Shown here: positions 33,308-42,377 of the stretch, piece by piece
Position numbering within the stretch: position 1 is the first letter of the stretch
Layout: every line of letters begins with the position of its first letter
Assembly: GCA_024743405.1 (NCBI GenBank)
Contig: JANSWP010000027.1
Coordinates: forward strand, 1 to 64,000
Direction: 5' to 3'
Length of the DNA: 64,000 bases
From: Bacteroidota bacterium
Lineage (GTDB): Bacteria > Bacteroidota > Bacteroidia > Chitinophagales > Saprospiraceae
Notes under the pieces: model-generated
Seen by the model: only the letters and a program-made list of their open reading frames with translations
What the model was told of the DNA's origin: nothing
The model's database searches: none
Position numbers and translations under genes: made by a program

Positions 33308-33703
33308 ATGATTTCAAAAAATAGAATGACAATGTCAAAAATCGCCCATTTCCTAACTTGGATAGTTGCTTTTATTGGTTTAAATAGTGTCTTTAGTTTA
33401 GCAAAAGAAGAAGCGACGATAGGTAATATTTGTCCTCAATTACTTGGTATTCCTTCCTGTTATATCATTTTGGGTTGTCTAGTCATGATTTTAATTTCGC
33501 AAGCGGGTTGGTTAAAAGATAGGTTATGGCTTTTCATAATCGGAGCAGGAATAGGATCGTCAATCGCAATTTTTGGCTCAGTAGGTCATTTTTTGGGATG
33601 GTTGGATTGTCCAAAAACTCATGGAGGTACGCCAATTTGTTATCTTTTATTAGCTCTTTTTTCGACCTTGATATTTTTAAAATATTTGGAACGGAAAGGT
33701 TGA
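33308..33703 (+). CDS. Small four-helix membrane protein with duplicated Cys loops
   Basis: 131 residues, about four transmembrane helices. Two similar segments each begin a loop and enter a helix: CPQLLGIPSCYIIL (~residue 42) and CPKTHGGTPICYLLL (~residue 101), i.e. CP-x-x-x(-x)-G-x-P-x-CY twice. This suggests an internal duplication with a disulfide or metal site in each half. ATG 33308 is used; ATG 33326 or 33332 are alternatives. I do not recognise a named family; the Cys spacing recalls membrane thiol-redox proteins but lacks a CxxC. It ends 12 bp from the convergent RsmF-like gene. Confidence 0.65.
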   Translation: MISKNRMTMSKIAHFLTWIVAFIGLNSVFSLAKEEATIGNICPQLLGIPSCYIILGCLVMILISQAGWLKDRLWLFIIGAGIGSSIAIFGSVGHFLGWLDCPKTHGGTPICYLLLALFSTLIFLKYLERKG

Positions 33704-33715
33704 TGAATTTTCTTT

Positions 33716-35077
33716 TTAAGGAATTTCCATCCGAATCCTCCATTCTTTTGGATAATAATTATTTGATCGATTTTTCAAGACCTTTAACCAGCCTAAATTA
33801 TGTCCTTCAAATCGCGCTAAAATCCAACCCAATTCGGTGTTTTTTACTTCAATTGTTTCTTTCTTCAAATAATGTAATGCTGTATCTTTATCCAATTCAA
33901 TATTGGGCAAGTCTTTTTTTATTATTGTACTCAAAGCTAAAGAGTGAGAAGGAATGAAGTTTTTGCCTTTGAAGGTTCCTATATCAATTCCGAAATGCTT
34001 TTTGGTTAGTACCGAATCAAAAAGTAAACAATCTTCAATTTGAGATTTCAAAACGGCATGAATATTCCGATTTGGCGTTTCATAAAAGGAAAAATTGTCA
34101 GGATATTCAATCCAATTTTTAAGTTCCTCTTTTTGATTTTTTGCAATTGGGGTTAGCTTTTTAAATTTTGTATTTTTTGACTTTTTGTTTTTAAAACTAT
34201 TCCCTGACTTTTTTTTCAGACAACTAAAATAAAATCCTTCACCTCTAATTTTGTGAGGAAAGAACTGAACGCCAAACTCCGTTTCAGAAATGGACCAATC
34301 CTTCGATAATTTTAGTTTAATCGGTTCATAATCAAATTCTTGTGAAATCCACTTTACATTTTCATCATTTTCAAATGGGTTGTAAGTACAAGTACAATAA
34401 AACAAATAACTATTAGGTTTGACCAATCTTTCAACATCTGATAGAATTCGTTTTTGTCTTGCAGCACAAAATTGTACATGGCTTTCAGACCACTCCGAAA
34501 TAGCTTTTTTATCCTTTCGAAAAAGTCCTTCACCAGAACAAGGTGCATCAATTAGTACTAAATCAAAAAAGCCTTCCAAATTTTTAAAATCTCGTCCATT
34601 ATGATTCGCACTATGAATATTGGGATAGCCCCATTTTTGTATGTTTTGTCTTAAAATGGAATACCGATTTTGGATCACCTCATTCGAAAGTAGAAGGCTA
34701 TCTTCTGATAACTCATCTGCCAAAAGCGTACTCTTTCCTCCTGGGGCTGCACATAGATCCAATACTTTTAAATTTGACTTCCCTTCAAAAAATTGGTTAA
34801 AAGCGTATGATACAAACATCGAAGATGCTTCTTGAACATAATATGCACCAGAATGGAAAATTGGATCAAGTGTAAATGATGGTCGTTCGCTGAGATAAAT
34901 TCCTTTTTCGTAATTCCATTTTACTTTATCATGATTTTCTTTCCATTTTTTTAGTTTTTTTGAATTTTTTCGAATGCTGGTTGGGGGGGGCGTGCTCAAT
35001 TCTTGTATAAAATGGATTAATCTATTTTCTAAAATGGTGGTCATTTGCTGGAGAAAAGCTTCTGGTAAATTTGACAT
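33716..35077 (-). CDS. RsmF/NOP2-family rRNA m5C methyltransferase
   Basis: S-adenosylmethionine-dependent 5-methylcytosine methyltransferase for rRNA. The frame opens with TTG at 35089, but ATG 35077 (MSNLPEAFLQQM) is the better start, giving 453 residues. Motifs: SAM site VLDLCAAPGGKSTLLADEL, catalytic Cys in DAPCSGEGLFRKD, second Cys in FYCTCTYNPFENDENV. The C-terminal ~150 residues form the extra RsmF-type domain ending NYYPKEWRI. An 8-C homopolymer (34983-34990 as G8 on the plus strand) encodes Pro residues near the N-terminus. A MITE ends 19 bp upstream of the start. Confidence 0.88.
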   Translation of the reverse strand: MSNLPEAFLQQMTTILENRLIHFIQELSTPPPTSIRKNSKKLKKWKENHDKVKWNYEKGIYLSERPSFTLDPIFHSGAYYVQEASSMFVSYAFNQFFEGKSNLKVLDLCAAPGGKSTLLADELSEDSLLLSNEVIQNRYSILRQNIQKWGYPNIHSANHNGRDFKNLEGFFDLVLIDAPCSGEGLFRKDKKAISEWSESHVQFCAARQKRILSDVERLVKPNSYLFYCTCTYNPFENDENVKWISQEFDYEPIKLKLSKDWSISETEFGVQFFPHKIRGEGFYFSCLKKKSGNSFKNKKSKNTKFKKLTPIAKNQKEELKNWIEYPDNFSFYETPNRNIHAVLKSQIEDCLLFDSVLTKKHFGIDIGTFKGKNFIPSHSLALSTIIKKDLPNIELDKDTALHYLKKETIEVKNTELGWILARFEGHNLGWLKVLKNRSNNYYPKEWRIRMEIP

Positions 35078-35096
35078 GAATAAGTTCAAAGTTTAA

Positions 35097-35292
35097 GTAA
35101 CGGCTAAAAAATAAGTCCGCCAATTTGATATAGTGGATTTTGGATTTTAGTAAGGTAAAAATACTTTTGCGTTTGCCTTTGTACCTTCTGGTACAAGCCA
35201 GCGCAGGATGCAGGGCATCGGCGAGTATTTTTAACGCCGCATAAGTTCAAAAAATACATAGGCAAATGTCGGAGTTACTCATTAGGCGTTAC
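35097..35292. repeat. 196-bp MITE (family alpha, long variant)
   Basis: Left end GTAACGGCTAAAAAATAAGT, right end (complement) GTAACGCCTAATGAGTAACT, about 31-nt imperfect inverted repeats. TAA duplications flank it at 35094-35096 and 35293-35295. The core hairpin is GTACC ttct GGTAC, and it contains GGCGAGTATTTTTAACG, shared with the beta family. Its ends resemble the alpha copies at 2402 and 53166. It lies just before the RsmF-like start codon, so that gene's promoter must be within or beyond it. Confidence 0.82.
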
Positions 35293-35539
35293 TAAGATTC
35301 AAAAGAAATGAATTTTTCATTTGAATCAGAATTACCAAATATCGAATTCTTTAAGGAATAATTAAAGGTTTTAAAGATTTCGAAGGTAAATGAAAACTTT
35401 TAATACTTTCGCGGCTTTTTTATAGAAGCCCACGAAAAAGTAGTTTTAAAAAAATAGATTGTAGGTTATCAACTTACAATTGATCTTGAAAGCTTAGACC
35501 TTAAAATCACTATTTGAACCATCAATATTTTATTCGCTA

Positions 35540-37972
35540 ATGTTGCAAATTGAAGCGGAAACGCAGACTCATACTCTTACAAAAAATTCTAAATCTTCGA
35601 TCAAGCATGCTGTTATTTTAGCGGCAGGAAAAAGCTCAAGATTTCGCGAGAAAGGGGAGAAATTGCCTAAAGTATTAATGAAAGTAGGTGGACTTCGACT
35701 CATGGAACGATCCATTTTAACCTTAAAAGAAACGGGCATCGAACATTTTCATATTGTTTTGGGTGCTTACAGAGATCAAATCAGGCCTGCTATTCAGAAA
35801 TTACCCCGCTTGAAAGATGTTGATATAAATTTTGTTGAGTGTCCAAATTATGAACTAGGTAATGGTGTTTCATTTGGGGCTGGAGCTGCCCAGGTTAATG
35901 AGCCTTTTTTATTGACTATGTGCGACCATATATTTTCACCACTTCATATTCAAGAATTTACCGAATTGGCATTAGAGAAACCACATTTACCTGCATTAGC
36001 ATGCGATCCAAAACTAAATGAGGTTTTTGATATGGATGATGCGACAAAAGTGGTGTCAAATGATGGTTTTATTAATGATATCGGAAAAGAGTTGACAGAA
36101 TTTAATTTAGTGGATACAGGCTTATTTTATTTCCCCGCAGGATATGGTGAAAAGATTTCGACAAAAGCCAATAATGGTGCACATTCTGTAAGTAATATTA
36201 TCCAAGATTTTATTGATGACACTGGTGTACGAGCTCCTGCGTTGAAAGATCCAATGTGGCAAGATGTCGATTATCCAGGTATGAAAAAGGAGGCAGAGAT
36301 TAGATTGATGAAATATATTGTGAGTCCAAACGATGGCTGGGTTTCAAAAAATATTAACCGCTTTTTTTCAACACGATTAAGTTTGATCTTAGCGAATAGG
36401 AATGTACATCCAAATGCGGTCACGACATTAGTTTTGATTCTGTCAATTATCGGTGCATTTTTCGCAGGTTCTGGTGTTTATACTTCGATCATTTTAGGAG
36501 CGGCAATTTTCCAAATAGCTTCCATTTTAGATGGTTGTGATGGTGAAATTGCTAGAATGACCTATCAACATTCCTGGTTCGGAGCATGGTATGATCGTTT
36601 GATTGGGAACATAAGATTTAGCTTGTTTTTTGGTGCTTTAGGTGTAAGTGCCTTCAAAGTGAGTGGGGGCACAGATCTGTATTTTTATGCAAGTATTGGA
36701 TTTGCAGCTTTGGCTGTATTTATCATTTTGACATCAGCCCTGAAAAGTTGGAAAGACAAAAAAACGAGTTGGAATTTTACAGAAAAGCCTGAGGAAAAAA
36801 TTACTGGTAATAACTTGCCTGATAAATTTTTTACATTTTGGAGAAAACTTAATAAGCAAGATGTTTTAGCCTTTTTGGGATTCTTCTTTTGCATAATTTT
36901 TCAGTTTCAAATCGTATTTTGGCTCGCTTTGGCAGGGAGTTTAATTATGGCTTTTTCCATGTTAGGTGGTAGAAATGGAGGAGGAAAGAAGAAAATAAAT
37001 TTTAAAAAAGCAAGTCCACTTTTATTTTCTATTTTGGGGATAGGAATGATAATCATGTTGTTTTCACAAATGGATTTGGCTTCGGTTAGTATTTCACTTC
37101 ATGAAGTAGGAAATGCTGCTTTTTTAGTTTTTGCAACTGCCATTTTGTGGATAATTTTTGATACACTCTCTATCGCTAATTTAACTCAATTCAAGGTTCC
37201 GTTTAAAGATATTTTATATAATCAAATCACAGGAAACGGCTATAATATTATGATTCCTGCGGCAGGATTAGGAGGAGAACCTCATAAAATAAAACATCTC
37301 ACCAGATGGCTGGATTGGCACACAGCTAGTCGTTCTATTGTTCAAGATAGATTGTTACATGCACTTTCAGGTAGCCTTTTTACAGCGATAATTTCAACTT
37401 GTGCGGTCTTATTTATACCACTAGAAGAGAAATATTTGTTCCCGTTCACGGCAGTGGCAATTGGGTTTACAGTCATATCTTCTTTAATGATCTGGTTCAC
37501 TTTATCGAATGCACCTTCCAAAATTTCAGGGGTTATTTTAAAGAAATTAAAGTTTTTGCAAGAGTTTGAAAATGAACAATTACCCTTCAAAAGATTTCTT
37601 ATTAGTTTTAGCTTTAAAATGACTAGTCGATTTCTTTATTTGGTCGAAATCTATGTCATCTTTCAAGTTTTGGGTATTTCACCCAATATAGAAGAAGTTG
37701 TTTTAGTAGGTGCTATGCTAATGATGAGTGTAAGTATTTTCTTCTTTATGCCACAAGGATTAGGAGTTAATGAAGTTGGAATTAGTGGTGCGATTACTAT
37801 TCTCGGATATGGAGCGACCATAGGATTAACTTTTGGATTATTAAGAAGAGGGAGGAATTTGTTTTGGGGTGTTGTAGGGGTAACCTTACATTTAGGCGTG
37901 ACGCTATGGAAGCGTTGGTTTTCTAAATCGAGAGCAGGATGGTTCCCTAAACCAAGATTGGAAAAAGGATAA
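35540..37972 (+). CDS. Three-domain fusion: sugar-phosphate nucleotidyltransferase, CDP-alcohol phosphatidyltransferase-like, AglD/UPF0104-type flippase-like
   Basis: 810 residues. Residues ~25-260 form a nucleotidyltransferase (ILAAGKSSRFREKGEKLPKV, LLTMCDH, DVDYPG), like inositol-1-phosphate cytidylyltransferase. Residues ~280-420 form a membrane CDP-alcohol phosphatidyltransferase domain, as in the bifunctional IPCT/DIPPS enzymes of hyperthermophiles. Its motif DGCDGEIAR (331-339), G348 and D352 are present, but position 356, normally the fourth Asp and proposed base, is Gly (YDRLIGN). Residues ~460-800 are a polytopic domain like UPF0104/AglD/MprF-type flippases. Together this suggests synthesis and translocation of a phospho-polyol or inositol-type lipid. 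Monocistronic; shares a bidirectional terminator with the transaldolase gene. Confidence 0.78.
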   Translation: MLQIEAETQTHTLTKNSKSSIKHAVILAAGKSSRFREKGEKLPKVLMKVGGLRLMERSILTLKETGIEHFHIVLGAYRDQIRPAIQKLPRLKDVDINFVECPNYELGNGVSFGAGAAQVNEPFLLTMCDHIFSPLHIQEFTELALEKPHLPALACDPKLNEVFDMDDATKVVSNDGFINDIGKELTEFNLVDTGLFYFPAGYGEKISTKANNGAHSVSNIIQDFIDDTGVRAPALKDPMWQDVDYPGMKKEAEIRLMKYIVSPNDGWVSKNINRFFSTRLSLILANRNVHPNAVTTLVLILSIIGAFFAGSGVYTSIILGAAIFQIASILDGCDGEIARMTYQHSWFGAWYDRLIGNIRFSLFFGALGVSAFKVSGGTDLYFYASIGFAALAVFIILTSALKSWKDKKTSWNFTEKPEEKITGNNLPDKFFTFWRKLNKQDVLAFLGFFFCIIFQFQIVFWLALAGSLIMAFSMLGGRNGGGKKKINFKKASPLLFSILGIGMIIMLFSQMDLASVSISLHEVGNAAFLVFATAILWIIFDTLSIANLTQFKVPFKDILYNQITGNGYNIMIPAAGLGGEPHKIKHLTRWLDWHTASRSIVQDRLLHALSGSLFTAIISTCAVLFIPLEEKYLFPFTAVAIGFTVISSLMIWFTLSNAPSKISGVILKKLKFLQEFENEQLPFKRFLISFSFKMTSRFLYLVEIYVIFQVLGISPNIEEVVLVGAMLMMSVSIFFFMPQGLGVNEVGISGAITILGYGATIGLTFGLLRRGRNLFWGVVGVTLHLGVTLWKRWFSKSRAGWFPKPRLEKG

Positions 37973-37973
37973 A

Positions 37974-38010
37974 AAAAGGGCTTCCAAATATAGAAATTGG
38001 AAGCCCTTTT
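37974..38010. terminator. Bidirectional terminator
   Basis: AAAAGGGCTTCCAA (37974-37987) / TTGGAAGCCCTTTT (37997-38010), a perfect 14-bp stem with A and T runs on the two sides, serving the convergent fusion gene and transaldolase gene. Confidence 0.9.
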
Positions 38011-38019
38011 TATGAAAAT

Positions 38020-38676
38020 TTATGAATTTGCTTTCTTATGATCCGCTAAAAATTTAGCCAAACCAATATCTGTCAAAGGGTGATTTAACATTCCTAATAT
38101 CGAGCTAAGTGGACAAGTAACAATGTCAGCTCCATTCTGAGCAGCCTCCACAATGTGCTTCGCATTTCTTACCGAAGCAGCTAAAATTTCAGTTTCATAG
38201 CTTTGGATGGCATATATCTCAGCGATTTGTGCAATCAAACTCATTCCATCCCATGTTGTATCATCAATTCTTCCAATAAAAGGAGATAAGTAAGTCGCAC
38301 CAGCTTTTGCCGCCAAAATGGCTTGTCCAGGAGAAAATACCAAAGTGCAGTTTGTCCGAATACCAATTTTTGTAAAATGGCTTATTGCCTTTATTCCATC
38401 TCGGATCATAGGCACTTTGACCACAATATTAGGAGCAATATCTGCTAATCGTTTTCCTTCTTCAACGATGCCATTAAAATCTGTGGATATGACTTCGGCA
38501 CTTACGTCACCATCTACAATCTCAGCGATTTTTTTATAATGATTAATGACATTGTCATGTCCAGAAATGCCTTCTTTTGCCATAAGGGATGGATTGGTGG
38601 TTACACCATCACAAATACCAAAATCAATCCCTTCTTTGATTTGGTCAATGCTCGCAGTATCAATGAAAAATTTCAT
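38020..38676 (-). CDS. fsa: Transaldolase / fructose-6-phosphate aldolase (TalC/FSA type)
   Basis: 218 residues, the short-transaldolase length. Motifs: MKFFIDTASIDQIKEGID, DGVTTNPSLMAKEG, VKVPMIRDGIKAI (Schiff-base Lys in VKVP), GIRTNCTLVFSPGQA and YLSPFIGRIDD. It acts in the non-oxidative pentose-phosphate pathway or on fructose-6-phosphate; the sequence alone does not separate the two activities. Monocistronic, with a perfect terminator. Confidence 0.92.
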   Translation of the reverse strand: MKFFIDTASIDQIKEGIDFGICDGVTTNPSLMAKEGISGHDNVINHYKKIAEIVDGDVSAEVISTDFNGIVEEGKRLADIAPNIVVKVPMIRDGIKAISHFTKIGIRTNCTLVFSPGQAILAAKAGATYLSPFIGRIDDTTWDGMSLIAQIAEIYAIQSYETEILAASVRNAKHIVEAAQNGADIVTCPLSSILGMLNHPLTDIGLAKFLADHKKANS

Positions 38677-38928
38677 AAAGTTGATATGTAAGTTCAGAGT
38701 GAAAGTTCAAATTTCATGAATGGAAAGTTGAACCCAAGTTTTTGAATTTCGCAAAGGTAGGATTTAAGGTGGATGCAGGGAAGAATTAATGCAGAAAGAT
38801 GTTCACACAAATATTGGAGTGAGTGGTATTTTTGTTTGTTGGAAACTAAGAGCATATTTAAACTTTTGCTTCCAGAGAATCATAATTTATTGGATTTCAG
38901 TTCGATTAAAATTTTAAAAATGCTCTAA

Positions 38929-41900
38929 TTAAACTACTTCTGTTTCTATTTTTGAACGAAATTGTTCTACTAAAATCTCTACCAGTACATCAAAAAAGCT
39001 ACTAATAGATAATTCACGATTCATTTTTAATTTAGTATCAATTAATCGGTTAGTCTCAACGGTTCGGCGAGCTTGATTGATTTGATAAAAATTTCTGCGA
39101 TGTATTGTCAAAGGGGTTTCAACTTCAATATTGGTAACCCTTATAAAGTATTTTTGGAAAGTCTCTGAATCCAATGTCCATGATTGAAAGCCCTCTTCAT
39201 CTTTTAAAAATAAATAAGGACAATCTCCTGTAACTTTCAACTCAATTCCGTAAAGAATGTCTCCCGAATTTGGAGGCGTCATTGCCTTTTTTTGACCATT
39301 TACCCAGGGAGTATAAATATATTCTTTCCGCTGTCTTTTTACTGAAACCATTTTCTTGCTTTCATCATCTAGTTCCTGGCACATAATTTCTTCATTATAG
39401 TAACTATCACTAAACCAGACTGCTTTTCCAGTCGCAGTGTACCCTGTAGCCTCAAATAATTTTAGGTAAAATGCAAGAATTTCCTCAAATTGGGTTCCAT
39501 AAATCATAAAATAACAATTATTAGATTCAGGATTTAGGTGACTATATAATTGCTTTTTTAGATTAAAAAACGAGTTATTCCAATCCTTTAGATGTTCTTC
39601 AAAATTGGGATCATACTTTCCCATATCCATACAAGCCAACGAAATCTCCATTTCAAAACCCTCGATTTTTTTTGTCAAATTTTGAATAGTATCAATTATT
39701 TGCAAAAAGTGACTGTATGATTCAGCTTGTGCTTGGTTTTTCCAAAATTGTTCTTTTTGTCGCTTTTTTATATTTTCTAAATGATCAAATTTATTAAAAA
39801 ACCGGACTATCATTGCTCCTTCTTTCAATTTAATGATATTGCGTCTTAATTCACTGGCTTGGTCAGCATTACTCACCATATCCCATTGCTCTAATAACAA
39901 ATCAAACCCTAAAGGATCTGCCTCTACTTCAATGTTTATGGCTTTATTCTTTATCTTCAAATGACAGATTAATCTATCGGAAAAATCTTGAAGATTCAGT
40001 TCTTTTGATAAAGGAATAATTAACTTTTCGCGGATAGTCCTTTGCAATTGACGTGCACCATATTTGGGGTCATAACCTTCATCTGCTAAATAATCCAAGA
40101 CAGAATCTTCAATTTTTAAATCCATATTTCTAAATTGAATTCCTTCTCTTTTTCTAAACAATTCAATTTCTCTTTCTACGACAAACCTAACGTTCGCATC
40201 GGTTAATGGCTTAAATGGTATCACTTGGTCAATACGATTGTATAATTCCGGACGGAAGTACTTTTCAACAGCTGTTTTGTAAGAGGCTGAAACTTCTTGT
40301 GTGTCGATTTCTTTTTTCCAGCCTATCCGACCACTTTGCATTTCAGTGGCACCAATGTTAGAGGTCATAATAATAATAGTCGAACAAAAATTCACAAGTT
40401 TTCCTCGACTATCGGTCAAACGCCCTTCGCTTAGAATTTGTAAAAGTAGATCATAAAAGGTAGGACTCGCTTTTTCAATTTCATCAAAAAGTAATACACA
40501 AAATGGATTTCGTCGAACGGCAGCCGTTAACAAACCATCTGAATAATAACTTGTGCCCGTAAGTCTTGCTACCGACCATGAATTTGCATATTCACTCATA
40601 TCGAAGCGAATCATTCGATTACGATCTCCAAAAGTAAACTCAGCAAGAACCTTCGCCAATTCTGTTTTTCCAACGCCAGTGGGACCTACAAAAAGGAAGG
40701 AAGCTATAGGTTTACCTGTTCTGGTAAGTGCTGTTTTCACTGTTCCCAAAATATTGGACACTTCATCTACTGCTTTTTCTTGACCATAAACCTTATTATT
40801 AAAATACTTTTTTATAGACTTTAGATCCATCGGAATTTCTGGGCTAACAAGGAAAGGCGGCATACCTGTTTCTGAACAGAAATGATTAATGACATCTTGT
40901 TTAGATAAACTTTTTTGTTGTTTGTTATTGCTTAAATTAACCAACAGACTTTCTAAAAACCGAATGGGTTTTCCCGGAAATCCTGCGTAGGGTGTAAATC
41001 TTTTATTCAGTCGAATGACTTCTTGAATAGCATCAACCTTTAAGGATATTTTTCGATCTTGAGCAATAGTATTTATTTTTTCTAAAATTATCTGCTGTAA
41101 TTCTGCTAATGGGGGAGGAGCTAGACGGATATGTTGGAATAAGGCTAAGTAACCTGGACTTTTTAATTCAATTTGAGCTAATTCTTCGTGAGTGATTTCT
41201 GTTATTACTTTAATATCCCCTCGCTGAATAAAGGAACGCAAATATTCTGCGACGCTGATTTCATTTCCAACATATTTGCCAACTTCAAATAGTTCTGCAA
41301 AATTTCGAATAAATAGAAAGTCTTTTTTTTCTCGTAGCTCTTTACAGAGATATACGATGTTATCTTGCCAGCCAGTATCTTTCGTCAGTTCCTTAATCAA
41401 TACGGAAGCGGTAGTTTCCCAAATTTGCTCTTTAATTTGATGCTTTTTGGATATTCTAGCCAACTCCCACACTAGTGAAGTTTTCCCAACTCCTGCTGGG
41501 CCAATCAATAAAACATTCTGATTAAAGCTACTTTTCACTGCCTTTATTAAATAGTCCAAAATGGCAAATCTTCCAAATGTAGCTTGTTTCGAAACCTTTA
41601 GTTTTAACCCAATTTTGGGTAATAATTCATCATTTTCAGTGGACTCAATATTTAATAGTTCGGAAGGAGTGTATACTTTAAAAGTGATGGATTCCTTGTG
41701 CATTTCTGCTGATCCAAACCACATGGTTTGAATTATTTGTTGGAGTACTTGAAATCTTTTTTTTCGAGCAAACTCTAATCTAGTAGATTCCTTTAATTGC
41801 TCTAAAAGCTCCTCTAAGCTTTTAGCAAATCCTTCAATTCCAATTGCAGGTATTACGCCCCAAAATCCGTCTTCGGTTCTATTGGTAAAATATTCAAATT

Positions 41901-42183
41901 CTATTTCAAAGTCTGGGAAGCCTATTTTGTCCTTGGAGGATGGAATTGAAATTTTTAAAATGGATTTTTCAAAATTACCTGATTTATATTCATCTAATAT
42001 TTTATGATATTCTCCTTGATCAAGTACTTTTTCTTGAAATGAATTAGCATATTTTCCTGCTAAAATGGCTATTGATTGATTAATCCTTATTGTATTGGTA
42101 TCCAATAAGGGCATAGAAATATTGCCTCCAGAAGTAAGAGATAATTGAATGGTGTAAAAAGGAAGTGTTAGCGTATTTGGCAT
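38929..42183 (-). CDS. Double-AAA+ Clp/Hsp100-like ATPase with degenerate first module and PCRF-like C-terminus
   Basis: 1084 residues. No Clp N-repeats: the first ~200 residues are an unrelated N-domain. AAA+ module 1 has Walker A GPAGVGKTS (~228-236), but the Walker B position reads FLFIRNFAEL (~290-299) instead of the usual DEIH/DEAH type, and no arginine finger is seen. Module 2 is intact: GPTGVGKTE (~500-508), LLFDEIEKA (~564-572), TSN sensor (~607), RPELYNRID (~644-652). After ~740 comes a coiled, charged region and then a stretch (~870-1000) resembling the PCRF domain of class-I peptide-chain release factors (YFMIYGTQFEEILAFYLKL, ILYGIELKVTGDCPYLFLKD), without a GGQ domain. Role unknown; ribosome- or nascent-chain-linked unfolding is conceivable. 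No ClpP gene nearby. Confidence 0.75.
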   Translation of the reverse strand: MPNTLTLPFYTIQLSLTSGGNISMPLLDTNTIRINQSIAILAGKYANSFQEKVLDQGEYHKILDEYKSGNFEKSILKISIPSSKDKIGFPDFEIEFEYFTNRTEDGFWGVIPAIGIEGFAKSLEELLEQLKESTRLEFARKKRFQVLQQIIQTMWFGSAEMHKESITFKVYTPSELLNIESTENDELLPKIGLKLKVSKQATFGRFAILDYLIKAVKSSFNQNVLLIGPAGVGKTSLVWELARISKKHQIKEQIWETTASVLIKELTKDTGWQDNIVYLCKELREKKDFLFIRNFAELFEVGKYVGNEISVAEYLRSFIQRGDIKVITEITHEELAQIELKSPGYLALFQHIRLAPPPLAELQQIILEKINTIAQDRKISLKVDAIQEVIRLNKRFTPYAGFPGKPIRFLESLLVNLSNNKQQKSLSKQDVINHFCSETGMPPFLVSPEIPMDLKSIKKYFNNKVYGQEKAVDEVSNILGTVKTALTRTGKPIASFLFVGPTGVGKTELAKVLAEFTFGDRNRMIRFDMSEYANSWSVARLTGTSYYSDGLLTAAVRRNPFCVLLFDEIEKASPTFYDLLLQILSEGRLTDSRGKLVNFCSTIIIMTSNIGATEMQSGRIGWKKEIDTQEVSASYKTAVEKYFRPELYNRIDQVIPFKPLTDANVRFVVEREIELFRKREGIQFRNMDLKIEDSVLDYLADEGYDPKYGARQLQRTIREKLIIPLSKELNLQDFSDRLICHLKIKNKAINIEVEADPLGFDLLLEQWDMVSNADQASELRRNIIKLKEGAMIVRFFNKFDHLENIKKRQKEQFWKNQAQAESYSHFLQIIDTIQNLTKKIEGFEMEISLACMDMGKYDPNFEEHLKDWNNSFFNLKKQLYSHLNPESNNCYFMIYGTQFEEILAFYLKLFEATGYTATGKAVWFSDSYYNEEIMCQELDDESKKMVSVKRQRKEYIYTPWVNGQKKAMTPPNSGDILYGIELKVTGDCPYLFLKDEEGFQSWTLDSETFQKYFIRVTNIEVETPLTIHRRNFYQINQARRTVETNRLIDTKLKMNRELSISSFFDVLVEILVEQFRSKIETEVV

Positions 42184-42249
42184 GTTAAAGCTGCCTAAAT
42201 TTGGTTGAAATTAGTTTTATGTCGAGCTAAAGGTAGGAAATTGAGCATG

Positions 42250-42279
42250 AAAAAAAGCAAGGTGCTGAGCACCTTGCTT
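42250..42279 (-). terminator. Terminator of the glycosyltransferase-like gene
   Basis: AAGCAAGGTGC (42255-42265) / GCACCTTGCTT (42269-42279), perfect 11-bp stem with a 3-nt loop, followed on the minus strand by U7. It is 186 bp after the gene at 42465-43013 and 70 bp upstream of the AAA+ start, so the AAA+ gene needs its own promoter within those 70 bp. Confidence 0.75.
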
Positions 42280-42377
42280 GAAAATAAAATGAAAAAAGGC
42301 TTAAGGTAAATTTTGAGTTTTTACACTCTATATTTTAAAAGAAAGTTGTAAGTTATTGAACACCTAATTACAATTGA

